A stretch of DNA of 64,000 nucleotides. It comes from Streptomyces fodineus. GTDB lineage: Bacteria > Actinomycetota > Actinomycetes > Streptomycetales > Streptomycetaceae. The notes under the pieces were generated by a model. That model was not told where the DNA came from, ran no database searches, and saw only the letters and a list, made by a program, of their open reading frames with translations. Position numbers and translations under genes: made by a program. This document shows, in pieces, positions 1 through 9,099 of this stretch. Positions within the stretch are counted from its first letter, which is position 1. Each line of letters opens with the position of its first letter. Where the stretch lies: contig NZ_CP017248.1 of the NCBI RefSeq assembly GCF_001735805.1, forward strand, positions 4,154,001 through 4,218,000, given 5' to 3'.

Positions 1-1299
1 GGGCGGTTGGCCCGGGACGGACGCGTGGCCGGGGCGGTTGTTCGCCGGGGGGAGCCCGGGGCGGGGACCGCCGCTCAGGGCCGGGGAGGTGCCGGTGGAA
101 CCGGGGCGCGGTGCGGCGCCGGGCCAGGGGGCGCCCTGCACTCCGTAGGGGTCGGCGATCCGGCCGGGCGGCGTGCTGGTGCCCGGGCCGCCGAGGTACG
201 ACGACGTGCCCGTGCCGTCGGTCCGGTCGGCGCCGGTACCGCCCTCGGCGGGCGGCCGGGCCCCGGGCAGGGCGGCGCGCCCGTTCTGCCGGGCCTCCTG
301 CACCCGGGCGGCGGCACGGGCGCCCGCCCGGTACGCCGCGATGGCCCCGGCGCGGGCGGCACGGATGTCCCCGCCGGTCTCCAGCGGACGCTGCCCCGCC
401 TGGCCGGGCACACCGGCTGTGCCGGACGCCCCGTTGGCCCCCGGCACCGCGAGCCCTCCGGCCGCCCGTGCCTGGATCGCGGCCCGGCGCGCGGCCTCCG
501 GATCGACGTCCGCGGACGGAACTGCGCCGGCACCGGAGTCATCCCCCCGGCCACCGGCGAACGGCGTGACCTCCGAACCCGTACCCGAACCGGAGCCGGC
601 GCTCTCCGTCCCCGCTTGCCCGGTCACCGCCGCGGCGCCCGGGGACCCCTCCATGCCGTCCTGGGCCGGTACCGGGTCGTACCCGCACAGCGCCTCCTCC
701 GCGGCGCCGACGGCGAGGCCGGTCAGCATCACCCGGCCGTCGTCGCAGACCAGAACCGTGCGGGCGGTGATGTTGCGGTGCACCCAGCCGTGGGCGTGCA
801 GCACCCGGAGCGCCATGAGCACGTCGGAGGCGACCTCGGCGGCCCGGTACGGCGACAACGGCTGCTCGGCGAGCAGCGCGGCCAGCGGGCGGGCGGCCAC
901 CCACTCGCTCACGATCCACAGCGAACCGCCCTCGGCGAACACGTCGAAGACCTGGTCGAGGCGCGGATGGTCGGGAATGCGGGCCGCCGCCTGCGCGGCC
1001 TCGACGGCACGGCGCACGGCCGGGTCGGCGGGCCGCCGGGTGGCGGTCCGGGCGTCCGGCGTCCGCCGGGCCCCGGCCCGGCCCCCGGCTCCGCGTTCAC
1101 GCGCGGTGAATCCCTCGGGCAGCCCCTCCGTGTCGAGCACCTCGGCCTCGACGACCTCCGGCAACGGCACCTGCCGGACGAGCACTTCCTGGCCGCTGTA
1201 GGTGTCGAAGGCGCGGGTCTCGGTGAGTTCGTACTCGTCGGAGGGCGGCAACGGCAGGCGGTAGCGGTCGGCGAGCACCCGACCCGCGTAGTCGTCCAC
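1..1299 (-). CDS. Degenerate Ser/Thr protein kinase (pseudokinase), 3' end outside window
   Basis: The reading frame stays open from a GTG at 1299 to the left edge, giving 433 visible residues and no stop. GGGGGAGG lies 4 nt before the GTG, which fixes the start. Residues 1-200 have the outline of a kinase domain (DRYRL entry, a WIVSEWV hinge, a LHAHGWVHRN catalytic-loop equivalent), but the active residues are missing: no glycine loop, R42 where the VAIK lysine belongs, HRN174-176 instead of HRD, and TGL193-195 instead of DFG. Past residue 205 the chain is low-complexity Gly/Ala/Pro. It lies 163 bp downstream of an intact kinase in the same orientation. Fold assignment is an inference from motif order; a regulatory or scaffold role is likely because catalysis appears impossible. 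Confidence 0.75.
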   Translation of the reverse strand, partial: MDDYAGRVLADRYRLPLPPSDEYELTETRAFDTYSGQEVLVRQVPLPEVVEAEVLDTEGLPEGFTARERGAGGRAGARRTPDARTATRRPADPAVRRAVEAAQAAARIPDHPRLDQVFDVFAEGGSLWIVSEWVAARPLAALLAEQPLSPYRAAEVASDVLMALRVLHAHGWVHRNITARTVLVCDDGRVMLTGLAVGAAEEALCGYDPVPAQDGMEGSPGAAAVTGQAGTESAGSGSGTGSEVTPFAGGRGDDSGAGAVPSADVDPEAARRAAIQARAAGGLAVPGANGASGTAGVPGQAGQRPLETGGDIRAARAGAIAAYRAGARAAARVQEARQNGRAALPGARPPAEGGTGADRTDGTGTSSYLGGPGTSTPPGRIADPYGVQGAPWPGAAPRPGSTGTSPALSGGPRPGLPPANNRPGHASVPGQPP

Positions 1300-1462
1300 G
1301 TTGCCTCCCCCGGCCGCCCGGTTGGTCACATCCGTTCGCCTGGCGACCCGTTTCGCACACACTTCCGGCTGCGTACGGTCCGCAACCATTCACGATACGT
1401 GCCAGAGGCAACCCGCATTGAGTGGATGACGGATTCTCACGCCCCAAACCGGTGCCCGGTGT

Positions 1463-3586
1463 CTACGACTTGGGCTCGAAGGACGTCGTCAACGTCTTCC
1501 AGGTGTCCTTTCGCAGCTCGCTGTCCCAGTTCGCGGCCTTCGCGGTGTACATCAGCCCGTAACCGAGATGGCCGTTGACGACGAACCCGCGGTCGATGAC
1601 GCGGTACTTGGCGCCGTCGACGTAGGTGAACTCCCAGTCGGCCGTGTTCCAGCCTCGGTAGTCCACCTTCTCGATACGGATCCGCTGGTACTGGGAGCGC
1701 ACCATCCCGTGCTCCTGGTTCCTCCAGTCCGCCACCGGGTCGCTCTTGGGGCTGCCGGTCCAGCCGATGAGCAGCATCTGCCCGTCGGGTCCGGTGTAGC
1801 GGTCGCCCGCATCGCCGGTGGACTGGTACGACCACCCCTTGGGCAGCCCGATCGAGTACCCCTGGCCGCCCTTGCGGGTCGTCACGACCGGCGCGCTCCC
1901 GCCGCTCTTCGAGCCGGAGTCGCCGGACGAGCCGGTGGCCGCGCTCGTGTCGACCGCGTTGCCCGGCCCGGAACCGGTCCCGGACGACGGCCTCGCCCCG
2001 TCCGTCCCCGTCCCGCTGCCCTTGCCCTTGCCGCCCTTGTCCTGCTTGGTGGACGCGCTCGCGCTCGCCGCCGCCTTCGCTCCGCTGCTCTTGCCGCCCT
2101 TGCCGTCGTCCATCAGGGCGAAGGCCAGGACGGTGCCGAGCACGGCGAGGACGACCACCACGGCGATGATCACCAGCGTGCGCTTGGGCACCACGTCCGT
2201 CAGCGGCGCTCTCGGCGCCGGCCGCGGCGGCAGGTCCAGGTCCGGCGGCGGCATCACGGGCCACCCCGAACTCGGCTTGTTCGCGCTGGAGTTCGGCCCA
2301 CCGGCGGCACCGGAGGCAGGAGTCGTCCGGCGCCCTGCGGTTCCGGCGCCCGTCCCGCCGTCGGATGCGGACCGCGCTCCACCGGAGGAGGCCGGCCGTG
2401 CTCCACCCGGGGTCGCCGGGCGTGCCCCACCCGGAGTGGCAGGCCGTGCCGTGCCGGCTGCGGCACCGCCCGTGCCCGGCGCCGCGCGCTTGCCCGTCGC
2501 TCCGCCCGTGCCCGTCGCCGCGCCGGTGTCCGGCGCGTCCGTGTCGCCGGTGTTCTTCGTCCGCGCCGACGCCGCCGCGGAGGCCGCCCCGGCCGCCTTG
2601 CGCACCGAACGCAGCGCGCCGCGCAGCTTCTCCCCGGCCTCCTCGCCGCGCCTGCCCTCGGACGGGCCGGGCGGCGGCGGCAGCGGAACCACGCGCGTGG
2701 CGTCCATCGGCTCCGGCTCGGGCGCGTGGATCACCGCGTCGAGCAGGGCCCTGGCCCGGGCGTCATCCAGCCGCTTGGCCGGGTCCTTGGTGAGCAGGCC
2801 GTGGATGACGTCCCTGAGCGGGCCCGCGTTCTTCGGCTCCTCCAGGGGCTCGGTCATCACCGCGGTGAGCGTGGCGATCGCCGAACCCTTGTCGTACGGC
2901 GGCACGCCCTCGACCGACGCGTACAGCAGGCCGCCGAGGGACCACAGGTCGGCGGCCGGTCCCGGCTTGTGACCGCGGGCGCGCTCGGGCGAGATGTAGG
3001 AGGGGGCGCCGACGAGCATGCCGGTGGAGGTGATGGACGGGTCGCCCTCGACCTGGGCGATGCCGAAGTCGGTGAGCACGACCCGGCCGTCCTCGGCGAT
3101 GAGCACGTTGGACGGCTTCACGTCCCGGTGCAGGATGCCCTCGCGGTGCGCGGAGCGCAGCACGTCGAGGACGGCGAGGCCCACCTCGGCGGCGCGCTTC
3201 GGCTCCAGCAGGCCGTCCTCGCGGATGACCTCGGCCAGGGACTTGCCCTCCACCAACTCCATGACGATCCACGGCCGGTCGTCCTCGTCGACCACGTCGA
3301 AGACCGTCACCGCGCTGTTGTTGCGGATCCGGGCGATCGCCTTGGCCTCGCGCAGGGTGCGCGTGATCAGGCGCCGCTTCTCCTCCTCGTCGATGTTCGA
3401 CGGGAACCGCAGCTCCTTGACGGCGACCGTCCGGCCCAGGGTCTCGTCCTCGGCGCGCCAGACCGTGCCCATGCCGCCCCGGCCCAGCACGTCTCCCAGC
3501 CGGTACCGCCCGGCGAGGAGACGACGCTCGCTCTTGTCCTGACGAGTCCCCTGACGAGATGTACCCGCCCGCTCCGCCTCCGACAT
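1463..3586 (-). CDS. PknB-like membrane Ser/Thr protein kinase
   Basis: A 707-residue Hanks-type kinase. The glycine loop GRGGMG is at 35-40, the ATP lysine K57 is in VAVKEL, HRDVKPSN is at 153-160 and DFG is at 173-175, so it should be active. A long Ala/Gly/Pro/Thr-rich linker follows, then one membrane segment around 465-490 and an outer domain of about 215 residues without PASTA repeats. The predicted topology is cytoplasmic kinase with extracytoplasmic sensor. I prefer the ATG at 3586 because GAGGGG lies 4 nt upstream; a longer in-frame start at 3634 lacks this. The neighbouring downstream pseudokinase may be its partner. The substrate is unknown. Confidence 0.92.
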   Translation of the reverse strand: MSEAERAGTSRQGTRQDKSERRLLAGRYRLGDVLGRGGMGTVWRAEDETLGRTVAVKELRFPSNIDEEEKRRLITRTLREAKAIARIRNNSAVTVFDVVDEDDRPWIVMELVEGKSLAEVIREDGLLEPKRAAEVGLAVLDVLRSAHREGILHRDVKPSNVLIAEDGRVVLTDFGIAQVEGDPSITSTGMLVGAPSYISPERARGHKPGPAADLWSLGGLLYASVEGVPPYDKGSAIATLTAVMTEPLEEPKNAGPLRDVIHGLLTKDPAKRLDDARARALLDAVIHAPEPEPMDATRVVPLPPPPGPSEGRRGEEAGEKLRGALRSVRKAAGAASAAASARTKNTGDTDAPDTGAATGTGGATGKRAAPGTGGAAAGTARPATPGGARPATPGGARPASSGGARSASDGGTGAGTAGRRTTPASGAAGGPNSSANKPSSGWPVMPPPDLDLPPRPAPRAPLTDVVPKRTLVIIAVVVVLAVLGTVLAFALMDDGKGGKSSGAKAAASASASTKQDKGGKGKGSGTGTDGARPSSGTGSGPGNAVDTSAATGSSGDSGSKSGGSAPVVTTRKGGQGYSIGLPKGWSYQSTGDAGDRYTGPDGQMLLIGWTGSPKSDPVADWRNQEHGMVRSQYQRIRIEKVDYRGWNTADWEFTYVDGAKYRVIDRGFVVNGHLGYGLMYTAKAANWDSELRKDTWKTLTTSFEPKS

Positions 3587-3866
3587 GCGTCCCCTCATAC
3601 AACCCGCCCTGACAGAGCCTCCATTGTCTCTCACCCGACAAGTGCCCCTCGCCCAGGGTGCCCCTCGGCGCGGCCCGCCCCCCGCGCACCCGGAACCCCT
3701 CTGAAGCGGGCGTTCCGCTTACCGGGATGAGGGGCCGTAAGCAGGGAGAAACCGGTACGGGCACGGGCGAGTTCGGCGTTGCTCCGGTGCTGCCGCCCGT
3801 CCGCCCCGCGCTCGGCTGCCGGAGTGAAAGCCCCACGCGGAGTGGAAACCCCTTCGGCCCCACCGG

Positions 3867-5576
3867 TCAGCTGAGCGGCACGATGTCCGGCGCCCCCAGC
3901 CTCGCCGCGTCCGCCGTCAGGTCGTCCGGCTGGCGCTGCGACTCCCGCTCGGCCTCCACCCGCTTCTCGTAGTGCTCCACCTCGCGCTCGATCTGGCCCT
4001 TGTCCCAGCCGAGGACCGGTGCCATCAGCTCGGCCGCCTCACGGGCGCTGCGGGTGCCCCGGTCGAAGGTTTCGATGGAGATGCGGGTGCGGCGGGTGAG
4101 GACGTCGTCCAGGTGCCGCGCGCCCTCGTGCGAGGCGGCGTACACCACTTCGGCGCGCAGATAGTCGTCGGCGGCCTGCAGCGGCGCGCCCAGGGCGGGG
4201 TCGGCGGCGACGAGGTCCAGGAGCTCCTCGGCCATGGCGCCGTACCGGTTCAGCAGGTGCTCCACGCGGGCCACGTGCAGTCCGGTGCGGGCGGCGATCC
4301 GGGCGCGCGCGTTCCACAGCGCCTGGTAGCCCTCCGCGCCCAGCAGCGGGATCTCCTCCGTCACACAGTCGGCGACGCGCATGTCCAGGCCGTGCACCGC
4401 CTCGTCGACCGCGTCCTTCGCCATCACCCGGTAGGTGGTGTACTTGCCGCCCGCCACGACCACGAGTCCCGGCGCCGGATGGGCGACCGTGTGCTCGCGG
4501 GACAGCTTGCTGGTGGCGTCGGACTCGCCGGCGAGCAGCGGGCGCAGACCGGCGTACACCCCCTGTACGTCGTCGCGGCCGAGCGGCACCGCGAGCACCG
4601 AGTTGACGTGCTCCAGCAGATAGTCGATGTCGGCGCTGGAGGCGGCCGGGTGGGCCTTGTCGAGGTCCCAGTCGGTGTCGGTGGTGCCGATGATCCAGTG
4701 CCGGCCCCAGGGGATGACGAACAGGACGGACTTCTCGGTACGCAGGATCAGGCCGGTGCTGGAGTGGATGCGGTCCTTGGGCACGACCAGGTGGATGCCC
4801 TTGGAGGCGCGGACGTGGAACTGGCCGCGCTCCCCCACCATGCCCTGCGTGTCGTCGGTCCACACGCCGGTCGCGTTGACGATCTGTTTGGCGCGGATCT
4901 CGTACTCCCCGCCGCCCTCCACGTCCTGCACGCGGGCGCCGACCACCCGCTCGCCCTCGCGCAGGAACCCGGTCACGCGCGCGCGGTTGGCCGCCTTCGC
5001 GCCGTAGGACGCCGCCGTGCGCACCAGCGTGGCCACGAAGCGGGCGTCGTCCATCTGGGCGTCGTAGTACTGCAGGGCGCCGACCAGGGCGTCCTTCTTC
5101 AGGCAGGGGGCCACGCGCAGGGCCTGACGGTGGGTCAGGTGCCGGTGCAGGGGCAGCCCCCGGCCATGCCCGCGCGCCATGGACATCGCGTCGTACAAGG
5201 CCACGCCCGAGCCCGCGTACAGCCGCTCCCAGCCCTTGTGCTGCAACGGGTACAGGAACGGCACCGGTTTGACGAGGTGGGGGGCGAGCCGCTCCAGGAG
5301 CAGCCCGCGCTCCTTCAGCGCTTCCCGTACGAGGGCGAAGTCGAGCATCTCCAGATAGCGCAGGCCGCCGTGGATCAGCTTGCTGGACCGGCTGGAAGTG
5401 CCGGACGCCCAGTCGCGGGCCTCGACCAGGCCGGTGGACAGGCCGCGGGTGACCGCGTCCAGCGTGGTGCCCGCGCCGACGACTCCGCCGCCGATCACCA
5501 GCAGGTCCAGCTCGCGCTCCGCCATCGCCGCCAGTGCCTCGGCGCGCTGCGCCGGACCCAGAGTCGCTGTCCTCAC
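3867..5576 (-). CDS. glpD: Glycerol-3-phosphate dehydrogenase, FAD-dependent
   Basis: Oxidises sn-glycerol 3-phosphate to dihydroxyacetone phosphate and passes electrons to the quinone pool; a peripheral membrane flavoprotein. The N-terminal Rossmann FAD site reads LLVIGGGVVGAG, followed by the family motifs GTSSRSSKLIHGGLRYLE and, near the C-terminal third, AGGKYTTYR. Length 569 aa fits the family. I choose the GTG at 5576 because GGGAGG sits 5 nt upstream; an ATG at 5642 would add 22 residues but its GGAGG is only 2 nt away. It is monocistronic here, divergent from the sugar dehydrogenase-like gene. Confidence 0.93.
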   Translation of the reverse strand: MRTATLGPAQRAEALAAMAERELDLLVIGGGVVGAGTTLDAVTRGLSTGLVEARDWASGTSSRSSKLIHGGLRYLEMLDFALVREALKERGLLLERLAPHLVKPVPFLYPLQHKGWERLYAGSGVALYDAMSMARGHGRGLPLHRHLTHRQALRVAPCLKKDALVGALQYYDAQMDDARFVATLVRTAASYGAKAANRARVTGFLREGERVVGARVQDVEGGGEYEIRAKQIVNATGVWTDDTQGMVGERGQFHVRASKGIHLVVPKDRIHSSTGLILRTEKSVLFVIPWGRHWIIGTTDTDWDLDKAHPAASSADIDYLLEHVNSVLAVPLGRDDVQGVYAGLRPLLAGESDATSKLSREHTVAHPAPGLVVVAGGKYTTYRVMAKDAVDEAVHGLDMRVADCVTEEIPLLGAEGYQALWNARARIAARTGLHVARVEHLLNRYGAMAEELLDLVAADPALGAPLQAADDYLRAEVVYAASHEGARHLDDVLTRRTRISIETFDRGTRSAREAAELMAPVLGWDKGQIEREVEHYEKRVEAERESQRQPDDLTADAARLGAPDIVPLS

Positions 5577-5857
5577 CGCTGCCTCCCGCTGTCGCAGACT
5601 CGCATCCGTCGGCCGCACCCGCTGGGCGAAGCCCGGTTTCATCCCCTCCTCATGCCCAAATTCTGACCGGGTTGCCCGACTTCAGCCACCACGGCCTTCC
5701 AACCTGTGGACAACTCACGCACAACCCTCGGAAGACACACGAACACAATCACACATAACAGTCATATGTGTACCTAGTCTGACAGTGCACTCGCTCAACC
5801 TGTCGCCAGCGGTTGCGCACCTGTCCTGATTCGGCTACTGGGAAGGACGGCCCACGC

Positions 5858-7066
5858 ATGCCCGCAGACCTCGCCGTCATCGGACTCGGCCCCTACGGCT
5901 TGCCCCTCGCCCAGGCCGCCGTCGCCGCAAACATCCCTACCATCGGCTTCACCACGGGGCCCGAGGCCGGCTCCCTCAGCCCCGCCGAGCTGCGCCGGAT
6001 GCACGCGGCAGGCTTCCGGCCCGGCACCGACGCGGCCCAGCTCGGCCGGGTACGCACCGCCGTGATCTGCGCGCCGACCCCGCGCGGCGCCGACGGCGGA
6101 CTCGACCTCGGCCAGGTGGAGGCGGCCGCCCGCACCCTGGGCGAGCAGCTGCGCCCGCACACCACGGTCATCCTGGAGTCGCCGGTGCTGCCCGGCACGA
6201 CGGAGGAGTTCCTGCGGCCCCTGCTGGAGAAGGGCTCGGGGCTGCGCGCCGGCCGCGACTTCCACCTCGCCTACTCGCCCAGCCGGGTCGACCCCGGCAA
6301 CCGCGACCACACTCCCGCCAACACCCCCAAGGTCATCGGCGGCCTCACCCCCGCGTGCACCGAGTCGGCCGCCGCCTTCTACGGCCGGCTCACCGACAAG
6401 GTGGTACGCGCGCGTGGCCTGCGCGAGGCGGAGACCGTGCAACTGCTGGAGACCAACTTCCGGCACGTCAACATCGCGCTCGTCAACGAGATGGCCGTGC
6501 TCTGCCACGAGTTGGGCGTCGACCTGTGGGACGTGATCCGGTGCGCCGAGACCAAGCCCTTCGGCTTCCAGACGTTCCGCCCCGGTCCCGGCGTCGGCGG
6601 GCACGGCGTCCCGCAGGACCTGACCGGGCACGCCACCCGCACGCTGCGGATGGTGGAGCTGGCCCAGCAGGTCAACCACCGCATGCCCCGCTACGTCGTC
6701 CAGCGCGCCGCCACCCTGCTCAACGAGCACGGCAAGTCCGCCCGCGGCGCGCGCGTGCTGCTGCTCGGCGTCACCTACAAGCCCGACCTCGCCGACCTCC
6801 AGGGCACCCCGGCCCAGGAGATCGCGATCCGGCTGATGGAGCTGGGCGCCTCCATCAGCTTCCACGACCCGCTGGTGGCCTCCTGGAACGTCCTGGACCG
6901 ACCGGTCCCGCGCGCGGACGCGCTCTACGAGACCGCGGCCGACGCCGACCTGACGATCCTGCTCCAGCAGCACCGCACGTACGACCTGCAGGGGCTGTCG
7001 GTGAAGGCCCAGCTGCTGCTGGACACACGCGGGGCCACGCCCACGGGGGCGGCGCACCGGCTCTGA
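5858..7066 (+). CDS. Nucleotide-sugar (UDP-glucose/ManNAc type) dehydrogenase-like protein lacking catalytic Cys
   Basis: A 402-residue member of the UDP-glucose/UDP-ManNAc 6-dehydrogenase family. The NAD site GLGPYGLPLA is at 9-18, and the central helix motif around FRHVNIALVNE (201-211) and ETKPFGF (231-237) are conserved. The active-site loop normally GGHC/GGSC reads GGHG247-250, so the cysteine that forms the thiohemiacetal is Gly250. The SPER motif is SPSR (140-143), losing the usual glutamate too. It may bind a nucleotide sugar and NAD without completing the four-electron oxidation. GGAAGG lies 11 nt before the ATG. The next gene follows after 138 bp. Confidence 0.8.
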   Translation: MPADLAVIGLGPYGLPLAQAAVAANIPTIGFTTGPEAGSLSPAELRRMHAAGFRPGTDAAQLGRVRTAVICAPTPRGADGGLDLGQVEAAARTLGEQLRPHTTVILESPVLPGTTEEFLRPLLEKGSGLRAGRDFHLAYSPSRVDPGNRDHTPANTPKVIGGLTPACTESAAAFYGRLTDKVVRARGLREAETVQLLETNFRHVNIALVNEMAVLCHELGVDLWDVIRCAETKPFGFQTFRPGPGVGGHGVPQDLTGHATRTLRMVELAQQVNHRMPRYVVQRAATLLNEHGKSARGARVLLLGVTYKPDLADLQGTPAQEIAIRLMELGASISFHDPLVASWNVLDRPVPRADALYETAADADLTILLQQHRTYDLQGLSVKAQLLLDTRGATPTGAAHRL

Positions 7067-7204
7067 GCCCGGTCACGAACGGAAAACGGCCGGGGGTGTT
7101 GTCGTCCCCGGCTGTTAATCTCCCCCGGACTCGCCGCACACGCGCGTGCGGGGGTTTTCCGTTTCCGTTCTTCAGTTTTGCTCCATATCGGGGGGATTTC
7201 TGTC

Positions 7205-7771
7205 ATGAGCCAGTCAGCTCCACCGCCGCAGCAGCCGCAGCCCGGTCCGGTCGGCGGCAACCCGTACGCCCAGCAGGCCCCGGCCGGCGCGCCGTACCCG
7301 CCGCAGCCGGGCGCCTACCCGGCCCAGCCGGGCGCGTTCGCCGCGCCGCCCGCGCCGACCGCGCCGGCCCGGAACAACGTCGTCCTCGGCGTGGTCGCCG
7401 CGGTGGTCGCGGCCGTCGTCACCGCGGGGCTCTACGGCCTCGTCATCGGCGCCACCAAGCACGAGATCGGCTATGCGGCCGTCGGTGTCGGCTTCGTGGT
7501 CGGTCTCGCGGCCGGCAAGGCGGGCGGCCGCAACCCGGTCCTTCCCGTCGTGGGCGCCGTCCTCGCGCTCGGCTCGGTGTACATCGGCCAGCTGGTGGGC
7601 GAGGCGATGATCGGCGCCGACCAGCTGCACGTGAGCTTCGGCGAGCTGTTCTTCCAGCACTTCGACATCGTCCAGCAGGCATGGAAGGACAACGCCGACC
7701 CGCTGACCTTCCTCTTCTTCGCCATCGCCGCGTTCGCCGCGTTCTCCGGAGCCAAGAAGGCCGCCGCGTAA
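7205..7771 (+). CDS. Small integral membrane protein with Pro/Gln-rich N terminus
   Basis: A protein of 188 aa. Residues 1-55 are cytoplasmic-looking and rich in Pro, Gln, Ala and Tyr (repeats of QPG and PAG). Hydrophobic segments follow at about 59-80, 88-105 and 115-135, then a soluble tail ending in KKAAA. GGGGGGA lies about 8 nt before the ATG. A strong terminator follows 10 bp after the stop, so transcription ends here. I recognise no enzymatic domain; function unknown. Confidence 0.75.
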   Translation: MSQSAPPPQQPQPGPVGGNPYAQQAPAGAPYPPQPGAYPAQPGAFAAPPAPTAPARNNVVLGVVAAVVAAVVTAGLYGLVIGATKHEIGYAAVGVGFVVGLAAGKAGGRNPVLPVVGAVLALGSVYIGQLVGEAMIGADQLHVSFGELFFQHFDIVQQAWKDNADPLTFLFFAIAAFAAFSGAKKAAA

Positions 7772-7780
7772 CGCCGTCCC

Positions 7781-7833
7781 CGCGACGCGAAGGGCCCGGC
7801 CACCTCATCGGTGGCCGGGCCCTTCGCGTCGCG
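7781..7833. terminator. Bidirectional intrinsic terminator
   Basis: A perfect 24-bp inverted repeat (7781-7804 with 7810-7833) around a 5-nt loop. It lies between the stop codons of two convergent genes, so it should terminate both the membrane-protein gene and guaB3. Confidence 0.9.
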
Positions 7834-7837
7834 GGCG

Positions 7838-8962
7838 TCAGCGCTTGTGCTGGCTGTCCGCCACCGTCACCTCGACCCGCTGGAACTCCTTCAGCTCGCT
7901 GTAGCCGGTGGTGGCCATCGCGCGGCGCAGGGCGCCGAAGAAGTTCATCGAGCCGTCGGGGGTGTGGGACGGGCCGGTGAGGATCTCCTCGATGGTGCCG
8001 ACCGTGCCGAGGTCGACCTTCTTGCCGCGGGGCAGTTCCTCGTTGACCGCCTCCATGCCCCAGTGGTGGCCCTTGCCGGGCCCGTCCGTGGCGCGGGCCA
8101 GCGGGGAGCCCATCATCACCGCGTCGGCACCGCAGGCGATCGCCTTGGGCAGGTCGCCGGACCAGCCGACACCGCCGTCCGCGATCACGTGCACGTACCG
8201 GCCGCCGGACTCGTCCATGTAGTCACGGCGGGCCGCGGCCACGTCGGCGACGGCCGTGGCCATCGGGACCTGGATGCCCAGCACGTTGCGCGTGGTGTGC
8301 GCGGCGCCGCCGCCGAAGCCGACCAGGACGCCGGCCGCGCCGGTGCGCATCAGGTGCAGCGCGGCGGTGTAGGTGGCACAGCCGCCGACGATCACCGGGA
8401 CGTCCAGCTCGTAGATGAACTGCTTCAGGTTCAGCGGCTCGTGCGAGGACGAGACGTGCTCCGCCGAGACCGTCGTACCGCGGATGACGAAGATGTCCAC
8501 GCCCGCGTCGACGACCGCCTTGGAGAACTGGGCGGTGCGCTGCGGGGAGAGCGCGGCCGCCGTGACCACGCCGGAGTCGCGCACCTCCTTGATACGGGCG
8601 CCGATCAGTTCTTCCTTGATGGGCGCCGCGTAGATCTCCTGGAGGCGGCGGGTCGCCTGCTCGGCGGGCAGCTCGGCGATCTCGTCCAGCAGCGGCTGCG
8701 GGTCCTCGTACCGCGTCCACAGGCCCTCGAGGTTGAGGACGCCGAGGCCGCCCATCTCGCCGATGCGGATCGCGGTGGCCGGGGAGACGACCGAGTCCAT
8801 GGGGGCGGCCAGGAAGGGCAGCTCGAAGCGGTAGGCGTCGATCTGCCAGGCGATCGAGACCTCCTTCGGGTCCCGCGTACGGCGGCTGGGGACGACGGCG
8901 ATGTCGTCGAAGGCGTACGCCCGGCGGCCGCGCTTGCCGCGCCCGATCTCGATCTCAGTCAC
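7838..8962 (-). CDS. guaB3: GuaB3-family IMP dehydrogenase-related protein
   Basis: 374 aa, TIM-barrel IMPDH fold without the CBS pair, as is usual for GuaB3. The substrate region FLAAPMDSV is at about 50-58 and GGCATYTAALHLM at 193-205. The catalytic loop, GPGSICTTR in true IMPDH, reads GGGAAHTTR (217-225): His222 takes the place of the nucleophilic cysteine. Whether it acts on IMP, and with which residue, cannot be told from sequence. Starts with GTG. It sits 137 bp downstream of guaB, with a hairpin between. Confidence 0.9.
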   Translation of the reverse strand: MTEIEIGRGKRGRRAYAFDDIAVVPSRRTRDPKEVSIAWQIDAYRFELPFLAAPMDSVVSPATAIRIGEMGGLGVLNLEGLWTRYEDPQPLLDEIAELPAEQATRRLQEIYAAPIKEELIGARIKEVRDSGVVTAAALSPQRTAQFSKAVVDAGVDIFVIRGTTVSAEHVSSSHEPLNLKQFIYELDVPVIVGGCATYTAALHLMRTGAAGVLVGFGGGAAHTTRNVLGIQVPMATAVADVAAARRDYMDESGGRYVHVIADGGVGWSGDLPKAIACGADAVMMGSPLARATDGPGKGHHWGMEAVNEELPRGKKVDLGTVGTIEEILTGPSHTPDGSMNFFGALRRAMATTGYSELKEFQRVEVTVADSQHKR

Positions 8963-9016
8963 GTCTGTGGCCTTTCCCTCTGCGTTTCAGCGTCTTCCAG
9001 TATCGCCGACGGGTAC

Positions 9017-9055
9017 GGCAACGGCGGCCCCGGATGCTCCGGGACCGCCGTTGCC
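9017..9055 (-). terminator. Hairpin terminator after guaB
   Basis: An 11-bp inverted repeat (9017-9027 with 9045-9055) plus inner GC pairs lies between the end of guaB and the start of guaB3. It suggests the two IMPDH genes are at least partly uncoupled. Confidence 0.6.
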
Positions 9056-9099
9056 TGGCCTGCACGCGCGCGTGGAAGCGCGGTCGTGCTACCTGAGAG

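Noticed and set aside
1568..3730. Long plus-strand frame opposite the kinase gene
   Set aside because: Antisense shadow of a high-GC gene; the kinase motifs on the other strand are unambiguous.
5705..5713. TTGTCCACA, a perfect Streptomyces DnaA box, between glpD and the sugar dehydrogenase-like gene
   Set aside because: A single box with no cluster; a 9-mer of this kind is expected by chance and this is not an origin.
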